Source: Chryseobacterium gambrini | GTDB lineage: Bacteria; Bacteroidota; Bacteroidia; Flavobacteriales; Weeksellaceae | Reading direction: 5' to 3' | Assembly (NCBI RefSeq): GCF_900156825.1 | Contig: NZ_FTOV01000013.1 | Location: 43,666 to 107,665, forward strand | Length of the DNA: 64,000 bases | In this document: piece by piece, positions 50,534 to 59,246 of the stretch | How positions within the stretch are numbered: position 1 is the stretch's first letter | Layout: each line of letters opens with the position of its first letter | Translations under genes and position numbers: made by a program | The notes under the pieces: model-generated | Seen by the model: only the letters and a program-made list of their open reading frames with translations | Told to the model about the DNA's origin: nothing | Databases searched by the model: none

Positions 50534-51928
50534 CTATGCTTTTCTAAACTTCTTCTTTTTCTTCCACGGTGCATTTTTCTGAACATCACCCGCCATAATA
50601 CATCCATAAGGCATCACTTCATCCAGAACTTCACACAGTCCGTATTCTTCAATCTGCGCTCTCACATTTTTTGCACTTTTATAAGCAGTTGGAAGCTCAG
50701 AAATATCAATTTCGTTGGTGAAGAAACGGATATCTAATCCTTTGGTTTCTTCTTCAAAAACTTCTTCGATAGTCTTATGCGCCAACGATTTTTTATGCTG
50801 ACTTCTGCTGAAATTTCTTCCCGCTCCGTGAGGCGCAAAACCCAGATTTCTTTCGTTGGTAATTCCTTTTACAATCAAAACCGGTTCCGCCATATTCAGC
50901 GGAATCAGTCTCGGACCTGTAATATCCGGCATAAATTTATCATCCAAAGGCGTTGCACCTTTTGCGTGGTAGAATAAATCTCCATCTTTGAATACAAAAT
51001 TATGCTCGTTCCAGTATCGGTCTTCTTTCTCGATTCCCAATTTATTCAAAGCGGCATCATGAATGGAAATATGGTTTTCTTTCGTCCATTTTCTGATTAA
51101 CTGCAAGGCTTCCCAATATTGTTTTCCTTCTTCCGTTTCATAAGGGATCCATGCGTTTTCTCTTAAGGTTTCAGGAGAAATTTCCATTCTGAACTGGTTT
51201 GCAACCTTCATTCCTTTATCATATAAAGCTGCGCCCGGAGCTCTTGAACCGTGGTGTGTTACCAACATCGTGTTTCCTATATTTTTGGAAATTCCGACAA
51301 ACAGGAAATGGTTTCCGTCGCCCTGAGTTCCCATATGAGAACGCGCAATGCTGATTAATTTTTCGTCATTCAGAAAATCATTCTCTCTGAAAGCATCCAT
51401 CAATTCCTGAGACATTGGCATCTGTTCTCCTCTCGGTCTTCCACCGTATCCGAAATGCGTGATAGAATGGGCTGCATCCAAAACTTCTTTAGGATCTGCT
51501 TTTCCAAAATCCGTCAGCATCACAGAACAGCAGATATCTGCGCTATGGAATCCCGGATGAATCGCATTTTTTGCCACAACCACACCGCCAACAGGAATAT
51601 GACCTGCAGGACCTGTAGGACAGGCATCCGGCATAATGGCTCCGTTTTCCAGAGTCGGCGTTTTCATCAGGACTTTCATTGTGTTGATTACTTTTTCTAC
51701 GTTATCATTTTCACTTTCGTGTTCTGCTCTGATGTTGATCACAAAATCTTTTGCCGTTTCATGAAGCGGAATCAGTTCGGGCTGTTTAAACTGTTCCAGA
51801 TATTCTTTTATCTGAGTTTCGTCTAAATTATTTTCGTTGATGAATTCAATCGCTTCTTTAAACCATTTCGCTGGTCTGTATCCTAATTCGATTAAATGAT
51901 TTCCGTTAAATTCCATGTGTTCTCTCAT
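50534..51928 (-). CDS. rtcB: RNA ligase RtcB
   Basis: A 464-residue GTP-dependent 3'-phosphate/5'-OH RNA ligase. Metal ligands and active site are visible: HSADICCSVM (Asp131, Cys134), GDGNHF (His207), THHGSRAPGAAL (His225/226) and the guanylated-His motif FAPHGAGRNFSR (His367). A basic tail KKKKKFRK ends it. It belongs to the RtcB group without an archease partner in the window. ATG is 51928 (MREHMEF) or 51916; a near -7 element (TTACTTTG) just upstream makes the second possible. It is the head of the unit with the tRNA-like RNA and the 583-aa protein. Confidence 0.95.
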   Translation of the reverse strand: MREHMEFNGNHLIELGYRPAKWFKEAIEFINENNLDETQIKEYLEQFKQPELIPLHETAKDFVINIRAEHESENDNVEKVINTMKVLMKTPTLENGAIMPDACPTGPAGHIPVGGVVVAKNAIHPGFHSADICCSVMLTDFGKADPKEVLDAAHSITHFGYGGRPRGEQMPMSQELMDAFRENDFLNDEKLISIARSHMGTQGDGNHFLFVGISKNIGNTMLVTHHGSRAPGAALYDKGMKVANQFRMEISPETLRENAWIPYETEEGKQYWEALQLIRKWTKENHISIHDAALNKLGIEKEDRYWNEHNFVFKDGDLFYHAKGATPLDDKFMPDITGPRLIPLNMAEPVLIVKGITNERNLGFAPHGAGRNFSRSQHKKSLAHKTIEEVFEEETKGLDIRFFTNEIDISELPTAYKSAKNVRAQIEEYGLCEVLDEVMPYGCIMAGDVQKNAPWKKKKKFRKA

Positions 51929-52275
51929 TTTGATGATGCAAAGTAAGAACTAAAGTGTGCAATCTTTTTGCGCAGATAAAATTATTTTAATTATTTTTGA
52001 CGAATTAACCACAAAAGGCATAAAAGTTTGTAGACACATGAGTCACATTAGTTTTAAGTTAAATGATTGAGAATATTTTAGAGCACATCAGATTTAAAAA
52101 TCAAAGATTTTTGTGAGGAACAAATAAAGCTCTAAAGTGGATGCTGAATCATTTCAAAAAATAGTGTCCTTAAGGAACGAGAAATAGTTTTTTAAAACTT
52201 TTCTACACAGATATTGCTCCGATCGAGCGGATTTCTGTTTTAAAATTGAATTATTTATAAATAAAAAATTAAGAT
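51929..52275. other. Divergent intergenic region with repeats
   Basis: No gene. It holds the degenerate R5 repeat (52008-52130, with ACCACAAAAGGCATAAAAG and AAATCAAAGATTTTTGTGAG) and an R2 copy (TTCTACACAGATATTGCTCC at 52201-52220). Confidence 0.5.
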
Positions 52276-52608
52276 ATGTTATTTGAACAACTAGAAAAAT
52301 CGGCAGAGGGAATTCAGTTTAAGGATGTAATTTCTTTTATTGATGAACATTACGATTTTACTCCCACAAAATTTACGAACGGAAATACAGTAAATGAAGC
52401 CAATCAGAATAACGGTTCCTGTAAGATTTTTAGTTTTGCGAAATTAAATGATTTATCTAAAGAAGAAACGCTGAATCTTTTCGGAGAATTTTACAGGGAA
52501 GATGTTCTTAAAAATCCTGAAGGAACGGATCATCAGAATATCAGAAACTTTATGGAATCCGGCTGGGAAGGAATTTCTTTTGAAGGAAAAGCTTTAAGTA
52601 GAAAGTAA
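52276..52608 (+). CDS. HopJ-type protein
   Basis: A 110-residue protein of the HopJ family (PF08888): ISFIDEHYDFTPTKFTNGNT, NEANQNNGSCKIFSFA and HQNIRNFMESGWEGISFEG are the conserved blocks. The family name comes from a Pseudomonas effector, but the proteins are widespread in free-living bacteria and probably have a housekeeping role. No secretion signal. It is divergent from rtcB, and an R1 copy follows. Confidence 0.85.
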   Translation: MLFEQLEKSAEGIQFKDVISFIDEHYDFTPTKFTNGNTVNEANQNNGSCKIFSFAKLNDLSKEETLNLFGEFYREDVLKNPEGTDHQNIRNFMESGWEGISFEGKALSRK

Positions 52609-52739
52609 ACTGTCATTGCGAATAGACCGGAGGTCTGCGAACGCAGTTCAGAAATGACGAAGCAATCTCAAACAATTTGGAAGAGATTGATTGAGTGCTT
52701 CCTTGGTAAAAAAGATTTCATGAAAAATGACAACTATTA

Positions 52740-52793
52740 ACCACCCCGTCAAAAAATCGAAGATTTTTCGCCAACCCTCCAGAGGAGGGGAAT
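52740..52793. repeat. Dispersed repeat, family R1 (copy 2, inverted relative to copy 1)
   Basis: ACCACCCCGTCAAAAAATCG ... CCTCCAGAGGAGGGGAATT; same element as 1181-1234. Confidence 0.7.
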
Positions 52794-52804
52794 TTCAACG
52801 CCTT

Positions 52805-52862
52805 ATATTAAATTCAACCTCAATCTAAATCTCAGTCTTAATCTTAACTTAAACCTTAACCT
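52805..52862 (+). repeat. Degenerate hexamer-like repeat before the WYL gene
   Basis: Pyrimidine-rich text built from variants of AATCT, CTTAA and ACCT (AATCTAAATCTCAGTCTTAA, CTTAACTTAAACCTTAACCT), ending 7 bases before the start codon. Confidence 0.4.
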
Positions 52863-52868
52863 CATCGT

Positions 52869-53891
52869 ATGTCATCCAACAAAAACGCGCTCATCCGGTA
52901 CAAAACACTGGATAAATGCCTGAAAAATAAATACCGGAAATATACTCTCGAAGATCTTATTGACGAATGTTCCGAAGCTTTGTTTGAATTTGAAGGGAAA
53001 GAATCTTTTGTAAGCAAAAGAACTGTTCAGCTCGATCTGCAGAATATGCGGAGCGAAAAATTCGGTTATGAAGCACCGATTGAAGTATACGAAAGAAAAT
53101 ACTACCGCTACAGCGATCCGGATTACAGCATTCATAATATTTCGGTCAACGAAAGTGATCTGAAAGCCATGAATAATGCGGTGCAGATTTTAAAACAGTT
53201 CAAAGATTTTTCGATGTTCAAGGAAATGAACGGGGTGATCCAGAAGCTGGAAGATTCCATTCATTCCACCAACCAAAAATCAATTATTCATTTAGATAAA
53301 AATGAGCAATTGAAAGGATTGGAATATATTGATGTTCTGTATGATGCGATTTTGCACAAGAAAGTACTGAACATCACATATAAAAGTTTTAAGGCAAGAG
53401 AATCAGACTCTTATATTGTTCATCCGCAGTTGCTGAAGGAATTTAACAACCGCTGGTTTTTGATCTGTTCCAATAAGCAGTATGTCTACAATCTTGCTCT
53501 GGACAGAATGGAAGACATTCAGACCGATGAAAATATTGATTATATTGATATGAATCTCGACGGCGACGAATATTTTAAAGATATTGTGGGAGTAAGCGTT
53601 TCGCCAACGATGGCTCCGCGAAATGTGGTTTTCTTTGTAGATTCTTCCAATGCGCCTTATGTGAAGACCAAACCGTTTCATGCAAGTCAGGAAATTGTAA
53701 GCGAAAGTAATGAGGGAACCATTTTTAAAATCTGCGTACAGCTGAATTTTGAATTGGAAAGGCTTCTTTTGGGGTTTGGAGAAAGCCTGATTGTGCATAA
53801 ACCGAGAAAACTCCGCTTGCGGTTAGAAGAAAAATTCAAAGCGGCGGCAAAAAACTATCAGAATCTTATCATTCCTGAAGAAGATTCATAA
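52869..53891 (+). CDS. WYL-domain transcriptional regulator
   Basis: A 340-residue protein with an N-terminal winged-helix-like region (KYTLEDLIDECSEALFEFEG, SKRTVQLDLQNMR) and a C-terminal WYL domain (VHPQLLKEFNNRWFLICSN ... NLALDRMEDI), plus a WCX-type end (RLLLGFGESLIVHKP). WYL regulators often bind nucleic acid ligands and control DNA- or RNA-repair and defence genes. It lies 0.9 kb from rtcB in divergent direction and is a strong candidate for its regulator. Cytoplasmic. Confidence 0.85.
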   Translation: MSSNKNALIRYKTLDKCLKNKYRKYTLEDLIDECSEALFEFEGKESFVSKRTVQLDLQNMRSEKFGYEAPIEVYERKYYRYSDPDYSIHNISVNESDLKAMNNAVQILKQFKDFSMFKEMNGVIQKLEDSIHSTNQKSIIHLDKNEQLKGLEYIDVLYDAILHKKVLNITYKSFKARESDSYIVHPQLLKEFNNRWFLICSNKQYVYNLALDRMEDIQTDENIDYIDMNLDGDEYFKDIVGVSVSPTMAPRNVVFFVDSSNAPYVKTKPFHASQEIVSESNEGTIFKICVQLNFELERLLLGFGESLIVHKPRKLRLRLEEKFKAAAKNYQNLIIPEEDS

Positions 53892-53943
53892 TAATTCTTG
53901 GCTTAGAAATTGTATTGCATGAATCATAAAAAAAATAAACAGT

Positions 53944-54087
53944 ATGAAATCAAGAATATTAAAAGCAGTTGTAGCAGTAGTTGCGCCTTTGGTTATCGAA
54001 TTTATCGTGAAGAAGATTTCTGAGAAAATTGATCAGAAAAGTCAGAAAAAAGAAGATCCTAAGCAACTTCCTGCATCCACGAATTAA
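53944..54087 (+). CDS. 47-aa small protein with an N-terminal hydrophobic helix
   Basis: An ATG at 53944 opens a 47-residue frame: MKSRILKAVVAVVAPLVIEF, then a charged Lys/Glu/Gln tail and a Pro-rich end. The hydrophobic half could be a membrane anchor. It follows the WYL gene by 52 bases and is closed by a perfect terminator. Too short for routine calling, but start, length and terminator support it. Confidence 0.6.
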   Translation: MKSRILKAVVAVVAPLVIEFIVKKISEKIDQKSQKKEDPKQLPASTN

Positions 54088-54117
54088 CATGACAAGTAGT
54101 TAGATTTAAATTATAGA

Positions 54118-54152
54118 AAAGAGGCTGTTCATTTTTGCAACAGCCTCTTTTT
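54118..54152 (+). terminator. Terminator after the 47-aa gene
   Basis: AAAGAGGCTGTT / AACAGCCTCTTT perfect 12-bp stem plus T run. Confidence 0.85.
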
Positions 54153-54154
54153 AT

Positions 54155-54469
54155 TTTTAAAGCTTTCTAAATGATTTTAAAATTTGATGCAAACTGAAGG
54201 TTCAACGGAGTCAAAAGTTGCAAAATATGATCAAAATGTAATGATTAGTTATTCTAAATTTGTGTTAACTTTTGCATTTGTATTCATTGATTCTATATAA
54301 AAGTTAAAACAAAGTTTTTATGACTGTCCGTGATTTTTCATCATTAAACCTTTGAGTTCTTTGCTGAGTGAAACGCCTTTGCGAACTTAAAAACAGTTAG
54401 TATATAAAGAATCTTAACGATCCTTTGCGTTAAAAAGTAGTATAATTAATAACGGATGATCAAAAGCTT
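54155..54469. other. Intergenic region with R5-type repeat text
   Basis: No gene. AACGCCTTTGCGAACTTAAA and CCTTTGCGTTAAAAAG are R5-like. Confidence 0.4.
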
Positions 54470-55654
54470 TTATATAAAATCATAAACCCCGTTTTTCCAG
54501 CCCAGAACTTTAGAAGAGTCTGCTTTCAGCCAGTTTTTAAGGATAGTAGCATAAATTTTCCGGAAATCTTCGGTGTAGACTAAATCGCCTTCATTCAGAT
54601 TCTGTAAATCGGGAAGTGCATTCAGAATTCCTTTTTTCTTTAAACCTCCACTGATGAAAAACATCTGATTTGCCGTTCCATGATCGGTTCCGTTACTTGC
54701 ATTCTGGGCAACACGTCTGCCAAATTCTGAAAAAGTCATCAGTAAAATATCATTAAAAAGTCCGTTGCTTTTCATATCCGCCACAAATGCTTTTACCGCA
54801 TCATTAATATCTGTAAACAGTTTTTGCTGTCTTTCATTCTGGTTGACGTGTGTATCGAAACTTCCGATGGAAAGATAATACACTCTCGTATTGATGTCAG
54901 ATTTAATTAAAGAAGAAACGGTTTTAAAGTCTTTTCCGAGCTGAGAATTTGGGTAGACTTGTTCCGTATCTTTTGCCTTGCTTTTTTCGAAAATATATCC
55001 TGCATTGTTGATGGTGGAACCTAAAGTCTGATATAAATAGGAAACCGTTTCATCGTCATGATGATGATCATACAGCGATTTGAAATATTTTTCCTGACTG
55101 GTCTGATATAATCTTTTCGGATCTTTAAAGGCAAATGCTTTATTTTTTTCACCTTTTAAAGCTAAACTCAGCATATCATCCACTTCCAGAGCCTGAGTAG
55201 GATGATCGCATTTGTAACATTCTTCATCAAGAAATCTTCCCAGCCAGCCTGTGTCAAGATATTCATCGCTTCTGCTTGCAGAATGCCAAATGTCCATGCT
55301 TCGGAAGTGTGATTTATCGGGATTCGGATAACCGACATTATTCATCACAGAAAGTTCTCCCTGATCGTAAAGTTCTTTGAAATAGGAGAGGGCAGGATTA
55401 ATCCCCGCTTCGTCCGTAAGCTGCATGGAATTCTGAATGGCAATTTTATTTCTTTCCCTGAAATAAATATCATTTTTTGTAGGAATAATCGTATTCAGAC
55501 CATCGTTTCCTCCTGTAAACTGAAGAACCACCAATATTTTCTGATTGGGTTCCAGCGCTTCATCGAATGTCATGGCTTTCAGGAAATTCGGCATCAGAAA
55601 CGATGCGGTTGCCAATGAACTTATTTTTAGAAATTCTCTTCTTTTGATTAACAT
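54470..55654 (-). CDS. DUF1501 exported protein
   Basis: A 394-residue protein with a twin-arginine-like signal (KRREFLKISSLATASFLM, residues 4-21). Conserved blocks: LVVLQFTGGNDGLNTIIP, NNVGYPNPDKSHFRSMDIW, LMTFSEFGRRVAQNASNGTD HG region. DUF1501 proteins resemble sulfatase/alkaline-phosphatase-like folds of unknown substrate and nearly always pair with DUF1800. Here the DUF1800 gene lies 91 bases upstream on the same strand. Confidence 0.85.
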   Translation of the reverse strand: MLIKRREFLKISSLATASFLMPNFLKAMTFDEALEPNQKILVVLQFTGGNDGLNTIIPTKNDIYFRERNKIAIQNSMQLTDEAGINPALSYFKELYDQGELSVMNNVGYPNPDKSHFRSMDIWHSASRSDEYLDTGWLGRFLDEECYKCDHPTQALEVDDMLSLALKGEKNKAFAFKDPKRLYQTSQEKYFKSLYDHHHDDETVSYLYQTLGSTINNAGYIFEKSKAKDTEQVYPNSQLGKDFKTVSSLIKSDINTRVYYLSIGSFDTHVNQNERQQKLFTDINDAVKAFVADMKSNGLFNDILLMTFSEFGRRVAQNASNGTDHGTANQMFFISGGLKKKGILNALPDLQNLNEGDLVYTEDFRKIYATILKNWLKADSSKVLGWKNGVYDFI

Positions 55655-55744
55655 AAATTTAGGTTTTAGGGTAAAGATGACAGGTTGCAGGTTTTAAAGC
55701 TCTATTTTAACGGCAAGCTAAAATCTGCTACTGCGACCTGAAAA

Positions 55745-57130
55745 CTACATTAACTGATATTCCGGTGTCGACATGAGATTAATGACATTCATTTTCACAC
55801 TGCTGTCGGAGAAATTTTTCACCGAATTCATATCCAGAGATTTTGAACTCTGAATTAAATAATCCTCCACATTCTTTCCGTTAAAAATCTTTTCTACACG
55901 AGTCCAATCGATCGTAATATTTGGATTTTTAAAACTTTTCGTTAAAGAATTCGTGTTGTTTTTCAAGCCCATATCCAAATCATCATCTTCTTTCGGACGG
56001 TAATCCAAAGGTCGCAAACCAGACCATATCTGCGGAATCTGAAGTCTTAACATTAAAGTCGAGCTGTCGATCCACGATTTCCCGTTCGGCCAGCCTGAAA
56101 CATTCGGAGGGTACAAAAGCATCTGTCCCAATAATTTCTGATAAACGATGAGGTTTTCAGGATTCTGAATATTCATAGGAAGTGATCGCATGATTCCTGC
56201 CATAAGTTCAATCGGAGATTTTATCCTGTTGCCGATATTTTTTTTATCATAAAACCATGAGCTCGAAAAAATATCCATCATGAGTTTTTTAATGTCGTAA
56301 CCGGACTGGTAAAAACTTTCGCTCAAAGATTTTACAATGTTTTCATCAACATTTTCATTCACGAAGAATTTATAGATTTTTGTGGTGATGAATTTTGCCG
56401 TTGCTTTCTCTTCAAGAATGATATTTAAAACATCTGTGCCTGTAAAATTTCCGGTTTTTCCGAGGAAAGTTTTTGAGCCTTCATCATGAAGATTTTTTCT
56501 TTCTTTAAAATTTCCTTCTTTATCAGATCCCCATCCTGTAAAGGCTCTTGCACCTTCCCGGATGTCTTTTTCTGTATAATTTCCGCGTCCCATCGTGAAA
56601 AGTTCCATCACTTCACGGGCAAAATTTTCGTTGGGATGATCTTTCTTATTCTGTTGATTGTTAAGAAAATTCAGCATTGCAGGAGCCTGACTGACTTCAA
56701 ATAATAGATCTTTAAAATTTCCGAGTGCATTTTTTCGGATGACATTTAAAATCTGTCGGTTAAATTTCGGGTTCACCACTCTGGAAGCAAAATGTCCGTG
56801 CCAGAAAAATGCCATTTTCTCCCTCACCTGCTCTTTGCTGTTCACCATTTTATCAAGAAAATTCAGATTGAGTTCCTCGTTCTGCTGTCGGCTGATTCTC
56901 TGCATTTCTTTTTTCTTTTCTGCCGGAGTCTGATCATTCATCATGTAATCTCCGGTTTCTGCAATATCGGGCGTATCATAATTTACATAAAGAAATGTTT
57001 CTTCTTTAAATAAATCATTCATCAGGCTTTTGGTGTCTTTTTTATAAAGATCTTCAAGCTGATTGATTCCCGGTCCGAATCCTGCGCGCCAGAGAAGGTG
57101 TTTATTGTTGGGTAATGATGGAGAAATCAT
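55745..57130 (-). CDS. DUF1800 protein
   Basis: A 461-residue helical protein. LLWRAGFGPGINQLEDL, FFWHGHFAS, NFAREVMELFTMGRGNYTE, EGARAFTGW and KSPIELMAGIMRSL are the family signatures. Function unknown; DUF1800/DUF1501 pairs are exported in many Bacteroidetes and Planctomycetes. No clear signal peptide is seen here. First gene of the pair. Confidence 0.85.
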   Translation of the reverse strand: MISPSLPNNKHLLWRAGFGPGINQLEDLYKKDTKSLMNDLFKEETFLYVNYDTPDIAETGDYMMNDQTPAEKKKEMQRISRQQNEELNLNFLDKMVNSKEQVREKMAFFWHGHFASRVVNPKFNRQILNVIRKNALGNFKDLLFEVSQAPAMLNFLNNQQNKKDHPNENFAREVMELFTMGRGNYTEKDIREGARAFTGWGSDKEGNFKERKNLHDEGSKTFLGKTGNFTGTDVLNIILEEKATAKFITTKIYKFFVNENVDENIVKSLSESFYQSGYDIKKLMMDIFSSSWFYDKKNIGNRIKSPIELMAGIMRSLPMNIQNPENLIVYQKLLGQMLLYPPNVSGWPNGKSWIDSSTLMLRLQIPQIWSGLRPLDYRPKEDDDLDMGLKNNTNSLTKSFKNPNITIDWTRVEKIFNGKNVEDYLIQSSKSLDMNSVKNFSDSSVKMNVINLMSTPEYQLM

Positions 57131-57363
57131 ATCAATTATTTACTTTTTGATGGGTGTGATGGAGTAAGGTTAAAATTAATAACGGTTAAGTATTGTTAAT
57201 ATTGAGAGCTGTTTTTAAATATTTTCCGATTAAATGTTTAACCTTTAGCTGAAAACTAAACGATTTTTTTAAACGCTTATTTAATTTTTTAATCAAAATA
57301 ATGAATTGAATTTCATGTTTTTACGTTTTTAAGCATTGTTAAAGTTGTTGTAAAGGCTTTGCT

Positions 57364-57379
57364 TGGCACGATTTTTACA
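57364..57379 (+). promoter_or_regulatory. Candidate sigma-54 promoter
   Basis: TGGCACGATTTTTACA: the -24 block TGGCACG is exact, spacing GG-N10 is right, and -12 is TTACA instead of TTGCA. The ATG at 57415 is 36 bases downstream. Confidence 0.45.
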
Positions 57380-57414
57380 TCTTTCAGCTTAGTAAAATTT
57401 AAAAAATCAGAGTT

Positions 57415-57978
57415 ATGAAAATGTTTAAACAAGCAATTTTATTTGCCGGAATTTTGACTGCAGGAGCATTGAGCGCACAAAGTGCACAGATGAATAATAT
57501 GATAAAGGTAGGAGCAAATGTTGGTTTAGCAGTTCCTTCTGACAATACTTCTATGGCAGTAGGTGTGGATGTAGCCTATCAGAACCTTGTAACTCCGGGA
57601 TTCGGATTGGGGATCGCAACAGGATATACACACTATTTCGGTAAAGATAATAACGGATATACTAATAATGATGTAGGAGTAGTTCCTGTGGCTGCTTTAT
57701 TGAGAATTTATCCGAAACAGACAGGATTTTATTTTGGGACAGACTTAGGATACGGATTTTTGGTAGGTGATGATAAAGTGGCTTCTAATGTTGCTTTAGA
57801 CAGACCGAACGGAGGTTTCTATCTGAAACCGGAGATCGGATATCACAATCAGGACTGGAATTTCTTTGTGCAGTACCAGAAAGTTTTTGTAGGAAGCAAG
57901 GGCGATTTGCCTAATCAGGACTACAATGTGGGTAACATTGGAGTAGGATTTTCTTACAACATTCCATTAGGGAAGTAG
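57415..57978 (+). CDS. Outer-membrane beta-barrel protein
   Basis: A 187-residue protein with a signal peptide (MKMFKQAILFAGILTAGALS, cleavage after AQ) and alternating beta-strand text (VGANVGLAVPSDNTSMAVGV, GFGLGIATGYTHYFG, FYFGTDLGYGFLVGDDKV, GNIGVGFSYNIPLGK). The final aromatic-rich strand and Gly-rich pattern suggest a small outer-membrane barrel. Function unknown. Possibly controlled by sigma-54. Confidence 0.75.
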   Translation: MKMFKQAILFAGILTAGALSAQSAQMNNMIKVGANVGLAVPSDNTSMAVGVDVAYQNLVTPGFGLGIATGYTHYFGKDNNGYTNNDVGVVPVAALLRIYPKQTGFYFGTDLGYGFLVGDDKVASNVALDRPNGGFYLKPEIGYHNQDWNFFVQYQKVFVGSKGDLPNQDYNVGNIGVGFSYNIPLGK

Positions 57979-58007
57979 TTAGATTTAAATATAAGCAATT
58001 ATTAACC

Positions 58008-58036
58008 AAACCTTTTCGAATTTTTGAGAAGGTTTT
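58008..58036 (+). terminator. Terminator after the beta-barrel gene
   Basis: AACCTTTTC / GAGAAGGTT stem with T run. Confidence 0.6.
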
Positions 58037-58069
58037 TTATTTCTAACGAAAATTTACAAAAGATATTAT

Positions 58070-58077
58070 TATATTTG
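58070..58077 (+). promoter_or_regulatory. -7 element before glk, supporting the start
   Basis: TATATTTG, exact TAnnTTTG, 15 bases before ATG 58093; an upstream TTG-type extension of the frame would lie inside or before the promoter. Confidence 0.55.
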
Positions 58078-58092
58078 ATAAAATTTGAGGTT

Positions 58093-59142
58093 ATGATTTT
58101 GAATCCAAAATTTCCACTTTATTTACCAGGAGTAAAAAACGGTAGCAATGATAACGTTTCTATCATTGGCGCAAACCTTCGTGAAGATATTACAACTTTA
58201 GGATATTTCGTCTCCGGTAACGGAGGTCTTGAGATTGAAATCCAGAATAATTACCCTACGAAAGAATATGCTTCTTTTTCAGAAATTTTAAAGAAATTTA
58301 TTCAGGACAACCATCTGGAAAACGTGAAAAGGCTTGGAATAGCCGTTCCGGGACCTGTTTTGAACGGAAAAAGCAGTCCGGCAAGATTAGGCTGGAATCT
58401 GGATGTTGAAGAATACAAAAGAGATTTCGGATTCGAAAAAGTGGATATGCTGAATGACTTGGAGGCTTCGGCTTACGGAATGGGGCTTTTAGAAGATGCA
58501 GATCTTGATCCGATCTACACAAGCGGACACCTCGAAAACGGAAATGTGGCAATTCTTGCTCCGGGAAATGGTCTGGGTGAAGCCGGATATTTCTTCGACG
58601 GAAAATATCTGAGACCTTTTGCAACCGAAGGAGGACATTCGGAATTTTCTCCGAGAACAAACGTTGAGGTAGAATTTTATCAGTTCCTGAATAATATTTA
58701 CGGAATCGTAAGCTGGGAAAATGTATTGTCTAAAGGAGGTTTATTCAATATTTACAGATTCCTGAGAGACGTGAAAAGACATCCGGAACCGGAATGGCTT
58801 GCCGATCGTTTCGCAAATGGCAACTTTGCAGAAGAACTGTACAAAGCTGCAATAGAAGAAGATGTACTGATCTGTAAGATTGCGCTGGACACTTTCCTTG
58901 AATTTTTAGCAAGAGAAGCCAACAACCTTACGCTTAAATTAAAAGCGACAGGCGGTTTATTTATCTCCGGAGATATTCCGCAGATTATTGCAGATTACAT
59001 CAACAAGGATAAATTTTACGAAAAATTTAAAATCAGCGATAAGATGGAAGAAATGCTGAGAAATATTCCGATTTATCTGAACAGAAATCCGAATACGGCA
59101 CTGAATGGTGCAGCACTTTACACCGCTTACTATCAAGAATAA
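58093..59142 (+). CDS. glk: Glucokinase (ROK-like/Glk family)
   Basis: A 349-residue sugar kinase that phosphorylates glucose at the 6-position. Signatures: RLGIAVPGPVLNGKS, DMLNDLEASAYGMGLL, ILAPGNGLGEAGYF, FATEGGHSEFSP and the ATP region GGLFISGDIPQIIADY. The EGGH and the Asp of NDLEA match the Glk type. I use ATG 58093 because of the promoter at 58070. Monocistronic: a terminator follows. Confidence 0.85.
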   Translation: MILNPKFPLYLPGVKNGSNDNVSIIGANLREDITTLGYFVSGNGGLEIEIQNNYPTKEYASFSEILKKFIQDNHLENVKRLGIAVPGPVLNGKSSPARLGWNLDVEEYKRDFGFEKVDMLNDLEASAYGMGLLEDADLDPIYTSGHLENGNVAILAPGNGLGEAGYFFDGKYLRPFATEGGHSEFSPRTNVEVEFYQFLNNIYGIVSWENVLSKGGLFNIYRFLRDVKRHPEPEWLADRFANGNFAEELYKAAIEEDVLICKIALDTFLEFLAREANNLTLKLKATGGLFISGDIPQIIADYINKDKFYEKFKISDKMEEMLRNIPIYLNRNPNTALNGAALYTAYYQE

Positions 59143-59149
59143 AACAAGG

Positions 59150-59174
59150 CTCCGAAGAAATTCGGAGTTTTTTT
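59150..59174 (+). terminator. glk terminator
   Basis: CTCCGAA / TTCGGAG with GAAA loop and T run. Confidence 0.75.
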
Positions 59175-59208
59175 ATGGATGATATTACTCATGAAAAAAA
59201 TTGTATTT

Positions 59209-59224
59209 ATTGATGTACATCAAT
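59209..59224 (+). promoter_or_regulatory. FNR/CRP-type operator before the first yceI gene
   Basis: ATTGATGTACATCAAT, a perfect 16-bp palindrome whose core TTGAT-N4-ATCAA is the FNR consensus. Centre is about 43 bases before the expected start of transcription of the yceI gene. Confidence 0.65.
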
Positions 59225-59246
59225 GAAATCTCTCAAAGCAGTTAGT

